Assembly: GCA_027596035.1 (NCBI GenBank)
Contig: JADGJA010000241.1
Location: 1-28,330, forward strand
Direction of reading: 5' to 3'
From: Thoreauomyces humboldtii
Taxonomy: Eukaryota; Chytridiomycota; Chytridiomycetes; Spizellomycetales; Powellomycetaceae
DNA: 28,330 nt
The position numbers were made by a program, and so were the translations under genes. Each line of letters begins with the position of its first letter. Position 1 is the stretch's first letter. The notes beneath the pieces were generated by a model. That model ran no database searches and had not been told where the DNA came from. It saw only the letters and a list, made by a program, of their open reading frames with translations. Shown here piece after piece: positions 18,917 to 28,330 of this stretch.

Positions 18917-19575
18917 ATTCCTGCAGCCACAACCGATGGAGCAGATGGGTGAGCAAAGATCGAAGCGCGACCGAAAAGGAAAGAAGAAGGTACCCTGTCA
19001 TCATCACCCGCCGAGGTTGAACCTTCTTCTTCAACGCTTGTACACGATCCAGGCTCATTGGATTCCGCATTGCTTGGATCGTGATGTCCCTGGTCAGACC
19101 CCTCCCTTCCTCTTCCATCTGAGCCGATCGTGCCGATGTCATGGAGCTTGTTGCGATACGACGAATTGGAGGTGCCGATTCCGCCTGCACTTTCATTATC
19201 AGACATCGAGGGAGTATGAGGGGGAGGGGTACAGTAGTGGAACCCGGTGTCTGACTCGCAAGCGAAGACCGTCGGAGTTTTCGAGTGATTCATCGCTGTC
19301 TGAAACTGGGTGTCCTTCCCAGATTCGAGTCTGGACCCTTGGTCTCTTGGTCGCCTATTCCATGCACGCGGGACTCCCGGGGATGTGGAGATCCGGGGTT
19401 GGAGTCGGAATGCAGGAGACGAGACCACGGAATCGACCTTCAAAAGGCTGAACTTTCCGAGGAGGGTAGCAGCAGTGAATCTCATCAACGTGAATTGAAA
19501 AAAAAACGTGTGGGGTATATGTGTGAGTACAGATAGTAATGATATAGAACCACCAGTGGGATGGTTTGGTCGGGA
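18917..19575. other. Region between the kinase start and the end of NOT4; open frame on the minus strand
   Basis: This holds the kinase promoter and possibly its first exons. The minus-strand frame 18913-19488 is open for 191 codons. Its part from ATG 19206 encodes an acidic Ser/Gly/Glu-rich sequence (MSDNESAGG...), the kind often seen at kinase N-termini. I found no strong GT donor that splices it in phase to the kinase; only weak GTTGTG and GTGGCT options at about 18932-18926 fit the acceptor at TCGTTCAG. It may instead be a leader. No other gene is seen. Confidence 0.4.
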
Positions 19576-22500
19576 TCAATCCAAACTGCAGGTGGGGCTC
19601 GGAGGTGGAGGATGTCGATGAGGTTCCTGATGAACAGGAATATCCACATCGATGTAAAAGATGGCGCCTTCGTTGGAGGACGGTGGTGGGTACCGGCCCT
19701 CGTCATCGCCGTGACTATCTTCGTCTTCGTACATGTCATCGTCGTCGTCTTCTTCGTCATCCTCGTCATCACCGTCCTCGTCTTCGGTGAACTGATCCAC
19801 ATCGTAGCACTCGTCCGTGTGCTCATGGTGATGTTGGTGGTCGTCTCCATGAGGGTAGTCGTCGTGCTGGTGTCCTTGCTCTCCAGGATCGTCCTCATCA
19901 GCCGACAGGTCGAGGTCGAGGGCATCGGCGACGTCGTTCTGCCAAAGTCGGTTTCGACGTACAACTTGGACGAGCTGCCGTTCGAGTGCTCTTTCCTCCC
20001 GTTTCGACATCTCCAGTTCGCGTTCCAGGATCTGCACATCCATGGCGGCGGCCTCGTCGGCCGGATTGCGGTGAGCTTGCTGGTGACCGTCGAGTTGAGG
20101 AGCGGCAGGAAGTCCGCGGAGTCCAAACATTTCCCAAGGGATTGGCATGCCGGGAGCGATTACTCCCGAAGCGACGGCGGCAAGGAGCGGCGCTGGGTTG
20201 AAGATGACCGTTTCTCGAGTCGTCTCGGCGGTGGTGGTCCCAGAGGGGCCTCCTAAAGGCTGCTGCGACGATTGAGCAGTCGATAAGTGCTGCACCCCTT
20301 CTTCTGAGCCGACATAGAGGCCGTGCTGAGGTCGTGCGGCAACGGCGGAGCCCTTTCGTCTCTTCTTGCGACCTTGATCCATGTTGGCGGGATCATCAAG
20401 GGTTGCGGCGGGCGAGGGCGTGCTAGCCAGCATTTCTCCGCTGGACACAAGGAGTCGAACAGTCTCCAGAAGCCGCTGGATGTGGTTGCTCTCGAACAGA
20501 TTTTGGGCGGAACCGCTTTCCGCAGGGACCGACGATGCCGGCGAAAGCCCCGGTTGGTCCGCACCGCGTGGATCGACATCAGAACCACCCTGAGCGTGCA
20601 TGCACGAGGTGCAGTTTTCCTGGTGTTGTTCCGCAGCGGCGATCATCTCGGAATCGTCCAGGGGGTGGACTTGACCACCCGCGACGGCGCCCAGGATGCT
20701 CATGTTGAGCACGTCCGCAAGACTTGTTGGAGCTTCGCCGGCGGCGACAGCGGCAGTGCGAACACCATCCTTCTGCTGTCTTCGCAGATCTCTGGCCTCG
20801 CGCACTCGCTTCATGACGACCTCAACGCTTCGGCACTTGGCCTTCCAATCTTCGGTGGTCCAGCTGGCAGTTCCGGGGACCGAACCGCTCGACTCGTTGG
20901 CCGAGTCGTCCGAAGTCACCGAGACGCTTTCCGAAGCAGGCGGTTGCTTGCCTGATCCTGAGGTGGTCGATCGAGCACGGCTCGGGCGCGTTTGCGTTCC
21001 GCCATCCGAGGGGACGGAAGTTTGTCGCGGATCTACCGCCTGACCACCCTTTCCCTTGCGTTTCTTGGGACTTCCTTGACCATCCATTTCAGAAGCCGCA
21101 GCCTGTTCGGGGGTCTCTCCTAGCCATCCCAGACCTAGTCCGCCTTGCGAGACGCGCGCTTGGAGCTTCGCAGCGTACTCCTCGAGCTTTGTGACCTGAT
21201 CGGCGACGCGCTGGATATTGCCTTTTGTCTGATCCGACATCTCTGGTTGACCCTCCTTGGAATTCGACCTCTTTCCTCTGAGCTCTTCCTCGATGCGAAC
21301 CTTTTCAGCCTGGGCTTCGAGGCCCTCATATAGAAAAGCAGCAGTGGTGGCAAGACCTTCCAAAGCCTGGTCGATGAAGGTGTTGGTGTCGATGGTCATC
21401 GCGACGCCGTTCACGTTAATGTTGACAGGCCCGTCGGGGGCCCGCTGGTCGGGATTCGTAGCCTGAGATAACTGGCGAAGGCTCGTCGACAACTGGTAGA
21501 GATGATCGGTACTCAGAACCGATTCATTCAACGACGTCGACGTCGGTGGCGGGGCAGGACCATGAGTAGTCGGTCCCGAAGCCTGTCCTTGCCTTGCTGA
21601 GGTAGATAGTCTCCCAGTTCTGTTTGAGGGGTGCGGCTGCTGCTGCACATCGATGCGGACGTTGACGTTGGCCGTACCGAGATCGACACCACCGGCATAA
21701 CCAGCAGTGAGCTGCCCAATCGCTGCCTTGAAGGCTTCCATGTCGACATGCATGTCCATCTCTCCATAATAGTTTGCGTTAACACCGGTGAAGAGGGACG
21801 TGATATCGACCTCGGCGGTCGTGTAATTGCGGGCACTTCCGTTGCGCTGCGATTTTTTCTGATCCGACCTTCGAGATCCTGCGGAAGAGTGCTTGCGAGG
21901 ACGAGTTTCTTTAACCGGAGGGACCGGGGGCGGGGCAGCGGGTTGGACAGGCGCCTGGACAAGGGGTTGCGTATCTGGAACGGGTCGCAACACCGGCGCG
22001 GTGGGAGGCGGAAGCGTTTCAGTTGGTGACGCTGGAATAGGCTGCTCATATGGAGTGCACAATCCTTCAACATCGACTCCGAGGTTTTCCAGTCGCTGCT
22101 TGAAGCCCCCGATGATAGCTGCCGCGGACTCTTCTATAGCCTTCTCACGAGACGATTGTTCAACCACCACAGGAGGGCGTGGAGGAGGTGCCTTCCGTTC
22201 TTTCCGCTTTTTGGTCTTCCGACTGACAATCGCTTCGACTTCCGAATCCTTGATGAGCGACGGGAACTCCAAAGGTTCCTTTGTTGGCCAAAGAGCCAGA
22301 GGTGCCTTCTTCTCAGCGTCCTGCACCTTATTCTTTGACCGCCGCTTGCTGACGAGAGGGCTGCTCTCAGGTGTGGGCTCGATGACAGCCGCAACTTTCT
22401 CTACGATATTCTCTACTTTGACGGCCTTGGGCGCGACGGGGACGGTTCGCAACTCAGCGCTTTCGCTTTGTGGTGCGACTGCGACGACCTTGCCTCTCTT

Positions 22501-22951
22501 TCCTCTGACTCGCTGGGCGATGACCGGCTTGACCTCCTCAATCACTGGAGGTGGGGCTGGTTGCTGTTCCGGTTTCTTGGATGAAGTGATAGTCAAAACG
22601 CGACGGGGAGTAGGACTGCCTGCGATCGGAGGGAAGGCTGCGTTGCTCAAGACCGGGGTTTGTGGCCTGGAGGTCGATTCGGTCGCACTGCCAGATTCCT
22701 TGAGATCTTCTACGTCATCCTGGGCGACATTCGTGCTCTTCCTCGACTCGAGCTCGTACGCAGTCGACGTTGCCACCTTTCGTAACTTGGACGCCGTCTG
22801 TGATCGGTCTGCGTACTGAGAATGTTCTTCGCCAGACCCCTTTCGGTTCGCCACTGCGGTAGCAGTGGCTTTTCGATCTTGTTGCTTTTCTCCTTCCTCT
22901 CCCCTATTCCCCTCCTCCCCTCCGTTTCCTAGCTCGAGACTCAGCGATAGT
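19576..22951 (-). CDS. NOT4: Long C-terminal region of NOT4 (frame joined upstream)
   Basis: A single open frame of over 1,090 codons ends at 19576-19578. It has no ATG in its first ~360 codons, so it must be entered from upstream, and the adjacent gene on the same strand is NOT4. Order: Lys/Arg and Ala/Pro-rich part; PLEFPSLIKDSEVEAIVSRK; a domain with YTTAEVDITSLF and VDMEAFKAAIGQL; a helical section with VNINVNGVAMTID and YEGLEAQAEKVRIEEELR; then a C-terminal coil, ILERELEMSKREERALERQL, similar in kind to the Glu/Arg coil that closes filamentous-fungal NOT4 proteins. The last 150 residues are His/Asp/Glu-rich (HQHDDYPHGDD; long Asp/Glu runs). I place it as NOT4 from orientation, lack of an own start and the C-terminal coil. 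A separate gene with an unseen 5' exon is the alternative. Confidence 0.55.
19680..19920 (-). repeat. His/Asp/Glu-rich low-complexity coding tail
   Basis: The minus-strand frame reads GEQGHQHDDYPHGDDHQHHH followed by long Glu/Asp runs. Histidine next to acidic runs suggests metal binding or a flexible charged tail. The complementary strand gives a falsely convincing hydrophobic frame (see rejected items). Confidence 0.6.
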
Positions 22952-25900
22952 CCCCCCGTCTCTGGTTCGGAACCATGCCCGGCGGTCCTTCCTCCCCGCC
23001 CCTTGCCATCATCATCGCGACTCTCTCGGCCACCAGCTCCCGGCGATCCAGGTCCCGTTGTCGCTCCCTCATGTGGTCCTGCTGTGCCTGATACCGAACC
23101 TCCCGTTCCCTCATGTACTGCCGGATCAGGTCCTGACGCAAGTCCTTCTCCCGCAAGGACATCGCCCCACCCTCCAAACCTTACTTATTCCGCAGGCCAA
23201 AGAGGTAGCATTGAAATGGTAGGGAGTGAAGGAAGTAGCATCGAAGTTGACATGGCGAGGCAGCGAACAAGACGTTTCAATATAGGAGAGAAAAGAGAAG
23301 AAGAAAGGAGGAAAGATTAATGGCTGGGTATGCAAAAACAGGGCTCGTACGGAATCCGTTTACAAACTGTCAAAACGTCGATGTTTCGGAAAGATGACTC
23401 ACCATTGGCGCCGTAACCGCTCGACAAAGCCGGTGCGAGCCAGTCCTGCTGATAGGGCTGTGGCTGCAGTGGACGAACCCGGCCTTCAAATCCTGGTGCT
23501 CCAGCAGTACCTGACGCCCCGACAAAAAAGTTTAAGTTTTCCGAGCCATCATCACCCAGCAACACAAGCAGGAAGTCTTACCGGATGCTGCACGCAACTG
23601 AAGCTCTTGGCGAAACTGAGCATCACGCAGAATGTGACCGATCAGCTCCTCTTGCGGTTGTTGTCCATGAGTGTGCATACCGCCTGGGAGATGCAACCCG
23701 GGTTGCTGTTGCATATGCGCGAGACGTAGTTGCTGGGAGAACTGGTTCGCAAGATGTGGTTGCACTTGCGCGCTGGGTGGAAGAGGAGAACCGTACTGCT
23801 GCTGCTGTTGATGCTGCTGCTGCTGCCTTTGTTGTTGCAAGAGGTGCTCTTGCTGCCGCTGATTTGAGTAAGAAGTAGGCGCAGCGGGACCTCGCGGTAA
23901 TGATCCCGACGGGAAAGGCCCTTGGCGAGGCTGCGAAGGAGGTTGATTGGCATAGTTCTGACCCTGAGGCCATGTGTCGCTTCCGGCGTCCGACACGGCG
24001 AGTTTGCTCGGACTGAAACTTTCGCCCCATCGTGCTTCTGCGTCCGACAGGCTTCCGCTAGCAAAAGACACATTGACATTGGGAAACATCGCTCGAAATG
24101 ACTCCTGGTAAAGAAGAGCTCGTATCAGCACCACGAAAGCGGACAAAGCTTCTTCAGATGTATTAAGGCTTACCTGTACAGTTTCCACATCTTCCTTCTT
24201 TTCTGTGACAAGCGCAGGATCGAACGCAGGACCCTCAACTCCCGGAGGACCTCCGAAGAAACGCTCAAAGCGGCTTCGCTGCCCACTGTCACTCGCACGC
24301 GAGCTGGACCTGACGGTGTCGTTGGCATCCGTGGGAGGGATACTTCTCATGATACTAACAGCATAGCGAGCGTCCTCCTCGGAGATGACCCCGAGACCCG
24401 GGAAGATCTGGAGAGGATCGATGCGAAAGGGATCAAACGGTCCGATGTACTTTGGATGCAAGACAAAGCCCAAGGCCGTAAGGGAGAAACTGTCGTCAAC
24501 GTCCTCCGGTAGTAGTAATTGTCGGACTTCCTCGGCGCCTACGACGGTCAATTTGGGCGATGATCCCTTTGAATTGGCTAGGTCCGGGTGCGTATGGTAC
24601 TCGTCAAGAGCGCTGGAGCCCATAACTTCTTCCACTTCTGGTGACGGCGGCTCCGGAGCCGTTTGACCGCTCAGCAAACCGGAAAGCACTTCGGTTACGG
24701 GTTCTTCGACCGCAACCGTGGCTCGTGCAGCGACAGGTTGTGCGGGCTTGATGCGGCCGACAATGGGCATAGTGTGTTCCCCTGCTTCCGATCGAGGGCT
24801 GGTTGGCGTTCCCGACATTGGTGATGACATGAGGGGGCTGCCATTGGAGGTAAACTGGTTCGCAACAGGCCGTGCAACTGGTTTCGCCCTGCAGAAGACT
24901 TGGGGTCAGCAGTTTCCCTGGGGCCAGCGCAAGGGGTCAGGAACATCGCACCAGCTAGCCGTCGCAGGAAGCGCGCTCTGATCCTTGTCGTCCTTCTTGG
25001 AATCTGTTGTGATGGGAAATGGCGGGGGCTTCGGGTTCCGCTCCCGAGCCTGCATGCGGCTGGTGAAGCACTATGTGTCAGATCGCAAGGCCCCCCCCCC
25101 CCCTTGAAAAGCAAAGACTGCAGCATACCTCAGTTCGTCGCGCGCAAAAGAATCAGGTTCTTCCCCAGGCTCGTGCAGAAATTGGCAGGCGGGATTTTGG
25201 CAGGTCTGATTTTTCAGAAAGTAGGAGCAGTACTTTGTGGTGCCATACGTTGCCCTGTAAGGACGTTCATATGAGTGTTCAGAGCACATTCTCGATGAGA
25301 ACAAGGGACTTGGACCAACCGTATTATCTTTCCATCGTAGACGCTTCCGTCAACGGCTTCGATCGACCTGGCCGCGTCCTCCTTCTTCGTAAAGGTGATA
25401 TAGACGCCCGTGTTGGGAACTTGAGCCAGGACCGGAGTATGACCGTGGGCACGACGATTTACGACCACCCTCAGGATGTTGCCGTACTGCCCAAAGTACT
25501 CTGGAGTCCGTAGGACTTCCTCCGTGGCGAACTTTGGAGGCAGGCCAAGGACATAGACCAGATTCTTCTGGACCACCCGAGCATTGGCTAGGTTCCGGCG
25601 CGAGACCTGATCCTGTTCCTTGCGTTCCCTTTCCTTTCGCTTCTTCAAAGCTTTGATGCGCGCGATCCTGGGAGAGGCAAGACATTTAGCATGGTTGCTC
25701 CCACCATGCCCTTTGGCGCGATCCCGTGTGGGAAGCCGTGACTCACTCTTCGGGAGGCACCGGCGTGAACTCGACCGTGTCCTCGGAGTAAGGTCTTCGG
25801 CACGCCGGACACAGGGAATTCAGGTTTTCCTGCAATGTGCATTCAAAAAGATCAGCGAGACTTTTTGAAAAGGGTTTGCCCGAGCAAGGTGCTTTTCCAA

Positions 25901-26138
25901 CCTTGATGTGGTTCCAGCAGAATCTGCAAACCTGGTTGTGACGAAACAGACGGAGATTTTATCAGGTGAGTCAAGCATGTCCGGCGGACTACCGACGCAA
26001 GAAGGACGCCGACTGCAGGAGGTAAACAATCCCCACCTGGTAACCGCACGGACATGGTTTGAAGTAACGATCGGTAATGTCGATCTCCTCCATGCACAGG
26101 GGGCAATCCAGATCCTCCTCGTCTGACGATACTGACAT
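22941..26138 (-). CDS. NOT4: CCR4-NOT complex E3 ubiquitin ligase NOT4, N-terminal part
   Basis: Ten exons: complement(22941..23179, 23403..23510, 23582..24104, 24174..24888, 24952..25059, 25129..25254, 25320..25667, 25747..25829, 25902..25931, 26037..26138). The ORF opens with MSVSSDEEDLDCPLCMEEID. A C4C4 RING is formed by Cys12, 15, 29, 31, 36, 39, 51 and 54 (CPLC, CPCGYQVCRFC, CPAC). Next come a basic linker (KALKKRKERERKEQD), an RRM (~107-187, NLVYVLGLP... and NTGVYITFTKKEDAARSI) and a CCCH finger (YCSYFLKNQTCQNPACQFLH). NOT4 ubiquitinates proteins in the CCR4-NOT deadenylase and in ribosome quality control. Later exons carry SFRAMFPNVNVSFA, a Gln-rich stretch and a helical segment (LRQDLIRQYMREREVRYQ). 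The last exon reads to a TGA at 22943-22941, but the frame appears to continue in the -1 frame. The 69-base intron 24105-24173 is stop-free. Phases agree for the first nine exons. Confidence 0.88.
22952..22957 (-). other. G6 run at the NOT4 frame junction
   Basis: On the minus strand the sequence reads CGGGGGGAC. In the NOT4 helical frame this gives RRGDYR and stop. One more G would give a read-through into the 1,090-codon frame. Homopolymer length error, a real frameshift or recoding are possible; an alternative acceptor is discussed in the findings. Confidence 0.5.
23180..23187 (-). other. Tandem splice acceptors of the NOT4 223-base intron
   Basis: The intron starting at the GTGAGT donor (23402) can end at AAGTAAG (acceptor AG 23181-23180) or at an AAG four bases earlier (23185-23184). 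The first enters the helical frame; the second enters the frame that is open through to 19576. Confidence 0.35.
25091..25103 (+). repeat. C13 homopolymer in a NOT4 intron
   Basis: Thirteen C residues lie in the intron 25060-25128 (G13 in the transcript). Such runs are often length-variable and miscounted by sequencers. Confidence 0.85.
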
Positions 26139-26587
26139 GTCGTGGGAGTCTTCCAAGAGAGAGGGGTGGAGCTAGATGGGGAACTTCCGAGTGCCTCGAG
26201 ATGGAAGGGTCGAGTCGTCCGAAGTCACGGGATGGGGAAGGAAAGAGATGAGGGCACGCTTTCGAGCGGGAGAGCAGGGTCCAGGAACCAAGCAGTTTTG
26301 ACCTTGAGAACGAGTCTCTGACCAGCAACACTATTATTTAATGGGTATGTATGTTGCCCTGTTTCCCACGACGGTCGAAAGAGGGCCAAGGAGAGGAGGT
26401 GGTGGTAATGGCGGAGAGACAGAGACAGAGAGAGAGAGAGAGAGAGGGAGTGAGAAGGGGGGGAGGTTGCGCGAAAAGCACACAGAGAAACCTCTCCTCC
26501 GACGACCCTCCGTGGCCGCTCCCCCCCTGTCAATCCATGACGATCTGCAATGCTCAACAAGGAGTCTCTAGGTGTGGAGCTCCCTCT
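26139..26587. promoter_or_regulatory. NOT4 promoter region with GA microsatellite
   Basis: This region lies upstream of the NOT4 ATG (26138) and downstream of the phosphatase stop (26588). It contains a GA-rich microsatellite at about 26413-26447 and a G/A-rich tract around 26451-26464. No gene is supported. Confidence 0.4.
26413..26447 (+). repeat. GA dinucleotide microsatellite
   Basis: An interrupted (GA)n run ending near 26447, about 280 bases upstream of the NOT4 ATG. GAGA/CT tracts can act as promoter elements; here that is inference. Confidence 0.8.
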
Positions 26588-27298
26588 TCACTTCTTGAAC
26601 ATGCGTGACAGGAGCCCCTGTTTAGGCTTCTTGAGACGACGCAGTCCGTCCTTGTCCAGCAGCCATCGCAGCTGGTTGCGGTTGAGGGCTCCTCTCCGTT
26701 TGGACCTTATGAGCTCCACTGCAGCTTCCGCCTCCATTCCTCCATCGATGAGGCCAACCGCTACCAACACCGCCGCCCGCCCTATCCCGCTCACGCAGTG
26801 CACGGCGAGCACGGGTCGTCGCGGAGGCTGAGGGTCAACATGACGCGAGGAGAAGGAGGAGGAGGAGGAGGAAGGCGAGGACGGTGCCGTGAGGGAGGCC
26901 ACGAGGCTCCGATACGAAGCGACGATGGAGTCGGGAGGTACGGAGCCTGAAGGGAGGAATACGATGTTCAAGCAAGTGACCGGGTCTCGGGGTATCTTCG
27001 CTCCACACATACCGTCCTCAAAGTACATTTCCGAGACGTGTATGCCTCTTTCCTTCAGAGGCTGCGGATCGTATGCGGAGGGATGGCATAGCCGCACGAG
27101 ATGTTGGGCGTCGTGAGCCTGCAGGGAGGGAAGGTACGAGGAGAGGAGATCCTCGCCCATGGGACAGTCTGTGATCAGGAATGAGAGGACGCCATTGGGG
27201 GCACCGATGAGGGCATGGGAGGAACCTCGAGGACGGAGAGGTAGTGGTGGCTGCTGCTTGCGGGAATGCGATGGAGTTCCGGTGACTGATGTGGCCAT
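26588..27298 (-). CDS. PRL-type (PTP4A-like) tyrosine phosphatase
   Basis: Exons complement(26588..26946, 27013..27298) give 214 residues. The 66-base intron (GTATGT...TTCAG) is stop-free and splits FEDG|SVPP, restoring the PRL-type acid loop (Asp95). The active-site loop is HCVSGIGRA (Cys146, Arg152); the Ala right after the Arg is the PRL hallmark in place of the usual Ser/Thr. Flanking motifs also fit: SFLITDCP near residue 40, VRLCHPSAYDP, RPVLAVHC, LIDGGMEAEAAVELIRSKRRGALN. A Ser-rich insert (118-129) separates the two halves. Human PRL ends in a polybasic stretch and a CaaX prenylation box; here the protein ends KKPKQGLLSRMFKK, polybasic but without Cys, so membrane anchoring by prenylation is not expected. 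A TGA lies directly upstream of the ATG at 27298, supporting the start, unless an upstream exon is spliced in. Confidence 0.88.
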   Translation of the reverse strand: MATSVTGTPSHSRKQQPPLPLRPRGSSHALIGAPNGVLSFLITDCPMGEDLLSSYLPSLQAHDAQHLVRLCHPSAYDPQPLKERGIHVSEMYFEDGMCGAKIPRDPVTCLNIVFLPSGSVPPDSIVASYRSLVASLTAPSSPSSSSSSFSSRHVDPQPPRRPVLAVHCVSGIGRAAVLVAVGLIDGGMEAEAAVELIRSKRRGALNRNQLRWLLDKDGLRRLKKPKQGLLSRMFKK

Positions 27299-27404
27299 TC
27301 AAAACGAAGTGGGACCAACGCAGGTGGCTGGGGTGGGTAGAGGGGAGAAGGCGACTGACCGCTGGGTGTCCTGACGTTGTCACGAGAGGAGCCAAGGGTT
27401 AGGG

Positions 27405-27716
27405 CTACTCACGCAGACCACCTCCCCTCTCTGCGACCTTCCTCCGAAGTTCCTCGACTGCATTCAATCTGGGCTTATCCTTCCTTGCCTTCCCAAGCGA
27501 CAGCCCCCACACCACATTTCCGTTCATGATTGCAAAGGAGCAGGCAGCATGATCGTCCATGGTGTTGTAGACTTGACCGATGCCCAAGCGGCCGCGCCTT
27601 TTCAAGTACTCGAGGACTCTGCCAAGACCGCATGATACAGTCTTGGCACCAGTTTTCCGGATCTTCTGGGACGTAGTGCGAGCTATGCGACTCTCGACTC
27701 GATCATTGGAATACAT
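27405..27716 (-). CDS. Unrecognised small ORF or 5' exon
   Basis: A 103-codon frame starts at ATG 27716 and ends in TAG at 27405. The sequence has no family I know. It includes basic residues (KIRKTGAK), an IGQVYNTMDDHAACSFAIMN segment, a WGLSLGKAR stretch and a predicted helix (NAVEELRRKVAERGG). Codon use and amino acid content look real. Near the stop the sequence CTGC|GTGAGT is a strong donor (phase 1). An acceptor in the phosphatase gene (ACATCAG at about 27283) is also phase 1, so it could be a 5' exon of the phosphatase. A separate short gene is equally possible. Confidence 0.4.
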   Translation of the reverse strand: MYSNDRVESRIARTTSQKIRKTGAKTVSCGLGRVLEYLKRRGRLGIGQVYNTMDDHAACSFAIMNGNVVWGLSLGKARKDKPRLNAVEELRRKVAERGGGLRE

Positions 27717-28330
27717 GGGCTATCTTATAGTCGTCGACGGGTTCAGTGGCCCCACCACATACAATATTACAGAGACAGTGGTAACAGAGACGGACAGCTG
27801 TCCAAAACGCACACGCAAGGGGTGAGCCGCCGCGATGCGAGCCTTGCTGTCTTGTCATCGCGATCAACTACCATCGCTTATCCTCTTGATCATTGAGACG
27901 TCATGTTGCCAAGGGCACGAATAACGGGCAGCTTTTGTCGTAGCATAGCCTGGGGAAAGTGGATGACATTTGCCACATGCGGCGGCTGTCGACTACGGTC
28001 GTCTGACCTGAGCTTGAGCTGCTCGGTCGGTCATGCAAAATGAGCAAAGCATGTACAAGTAGCAAGGAGATCATCCGAGACCTGAAGAAGTGGAAGTGCA
28101 AAGGAGCCATGTTTTGTGTCGGGGCAAAGGCTAATTTATACTACTCAACTCGTATGACGCTTGTCCTCCTCGCTCAACAGAAGGCCGCGAAAAGTCTTAA
28201 CCGTATCAGTCCAGTTCCGGTGGGCACGATGATATCCGCTTGCCTTGTCATTTGAGACGAAATGGGGCCAGCGAGGCATTTGATCCTGCATTTTGTTGTA
28301 TGGGAGTCGAGTGGGAGAATGAAGGGGGGG
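27717..28330. other. No gene recognised; window end
   Basis: Short ORFs of about 70 codons exist on both strands (27901-28110 -, 28040-28255 +), overlap each other and show no family signal. The window ends in a G run (28324-28330). This may be the promoter side of the ORF at 27405. Confidence 0.4.

Noticed and set aside
19561..20256. + strand ORF with long runs of Val, Ile and Phe, resembling a membrane protein
   Set aside because: It is the reverse complement of the Asp/Glu/His-rich tail of the NOT4 C-terminal frame; GAC/GAT/GAG runs read backwards give Val, Ile and Leu codons.
22865..23320. 151-codon + strand Ser/Pro-rich ORF
   Set aside because: Antisense to the NOT4 helical exon and the frame junction; low complexity only.
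28040..28255. 71-codon + ORF near the window end
   Set aside because: Short, overlaps a minus-strand ORF, and shows no motif.

Overview
This window looks like nuclear DNA of a basidiomycete fungus. Genes are dense, lie on both strands and are split by many short introns (mostly 56-107 bases) with GT(G/A)AG(T)-type donors and CTGAC/TACTAAC-like branch sites. Proteins are eukaryotic families: CKS1, a NOT4 E3 ligase, a PRL-type phosphatase, a DDT/WHIM chromatin protein, a WRN-like exonuclease and a hybrid histidine kinase. A yeast-like Pucciniomycotina (Rhodotorula/Sporobolomyces-type) is my best guess, but that is inference. There are no operons. I saw no tRNA, rRNA, CRISPR array or intact transposon.

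Layout from left to right: 1-326 (+) is the 3' end of a Ser/Thr/Val- and Gln/Gly-repeat protein. 777-2216 (+) is an 8-amino-7-oxononanoate (KAPA) synthase-like enzyme of biotin synthesis. 2582-4169 (-) is a four-exon membrane acyltransferase-3 protein whose usual TM1 histidine is replaced by asparagine. 5232-5900 (-) is CKS1 in four exons. 6279-6928 (+) is a frameshifted BTB-like relic that lies head to head with CKS1. 7268-10851 (-) is a 1,151-residue protein with an N-terminal DEDDy 3'-5' exonuclease domain and a GC-AG intron. 11546-14547 (+) is a DDT/WHIM protein. 14790-18916 (-) is a ten-exon hybrid histidine kinase with a Cache-like ectodomain. 19576-26138 (-) is NOT4: RING, RRM and CCCH domains in the 5' part, then a very long C-terminal region reached only through a -1 frame change or an alternative acceptor. 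26588-27298 (-) is a PRL-type phosphatase without a CaaX box. 27405-27716 (-) is an unrecognised small ORF. The last 600 bases hold nothing I can support.

The genes do not form one pathway. Several are regulatory (signalling kinase, phosphatase, CDK subunit, CCR4-NOT ligase, chromatin factor), which is ordinary for a fungal chromosome arm. Exon boundaries were deduced by hand from frame, splice signals and family alignment from memory. Internal phases sum correctly for CKS1, the acyltransferase, the exonuclease, the DDT/WHIM protein, the histidine kinase, the phosphatase and the first nine NOT4 exons. The least certain points are the 5' end of the histidine kinase, the NOT4 frame junction, and whether the small ORF at 27405 is part of the phosphatase gene.
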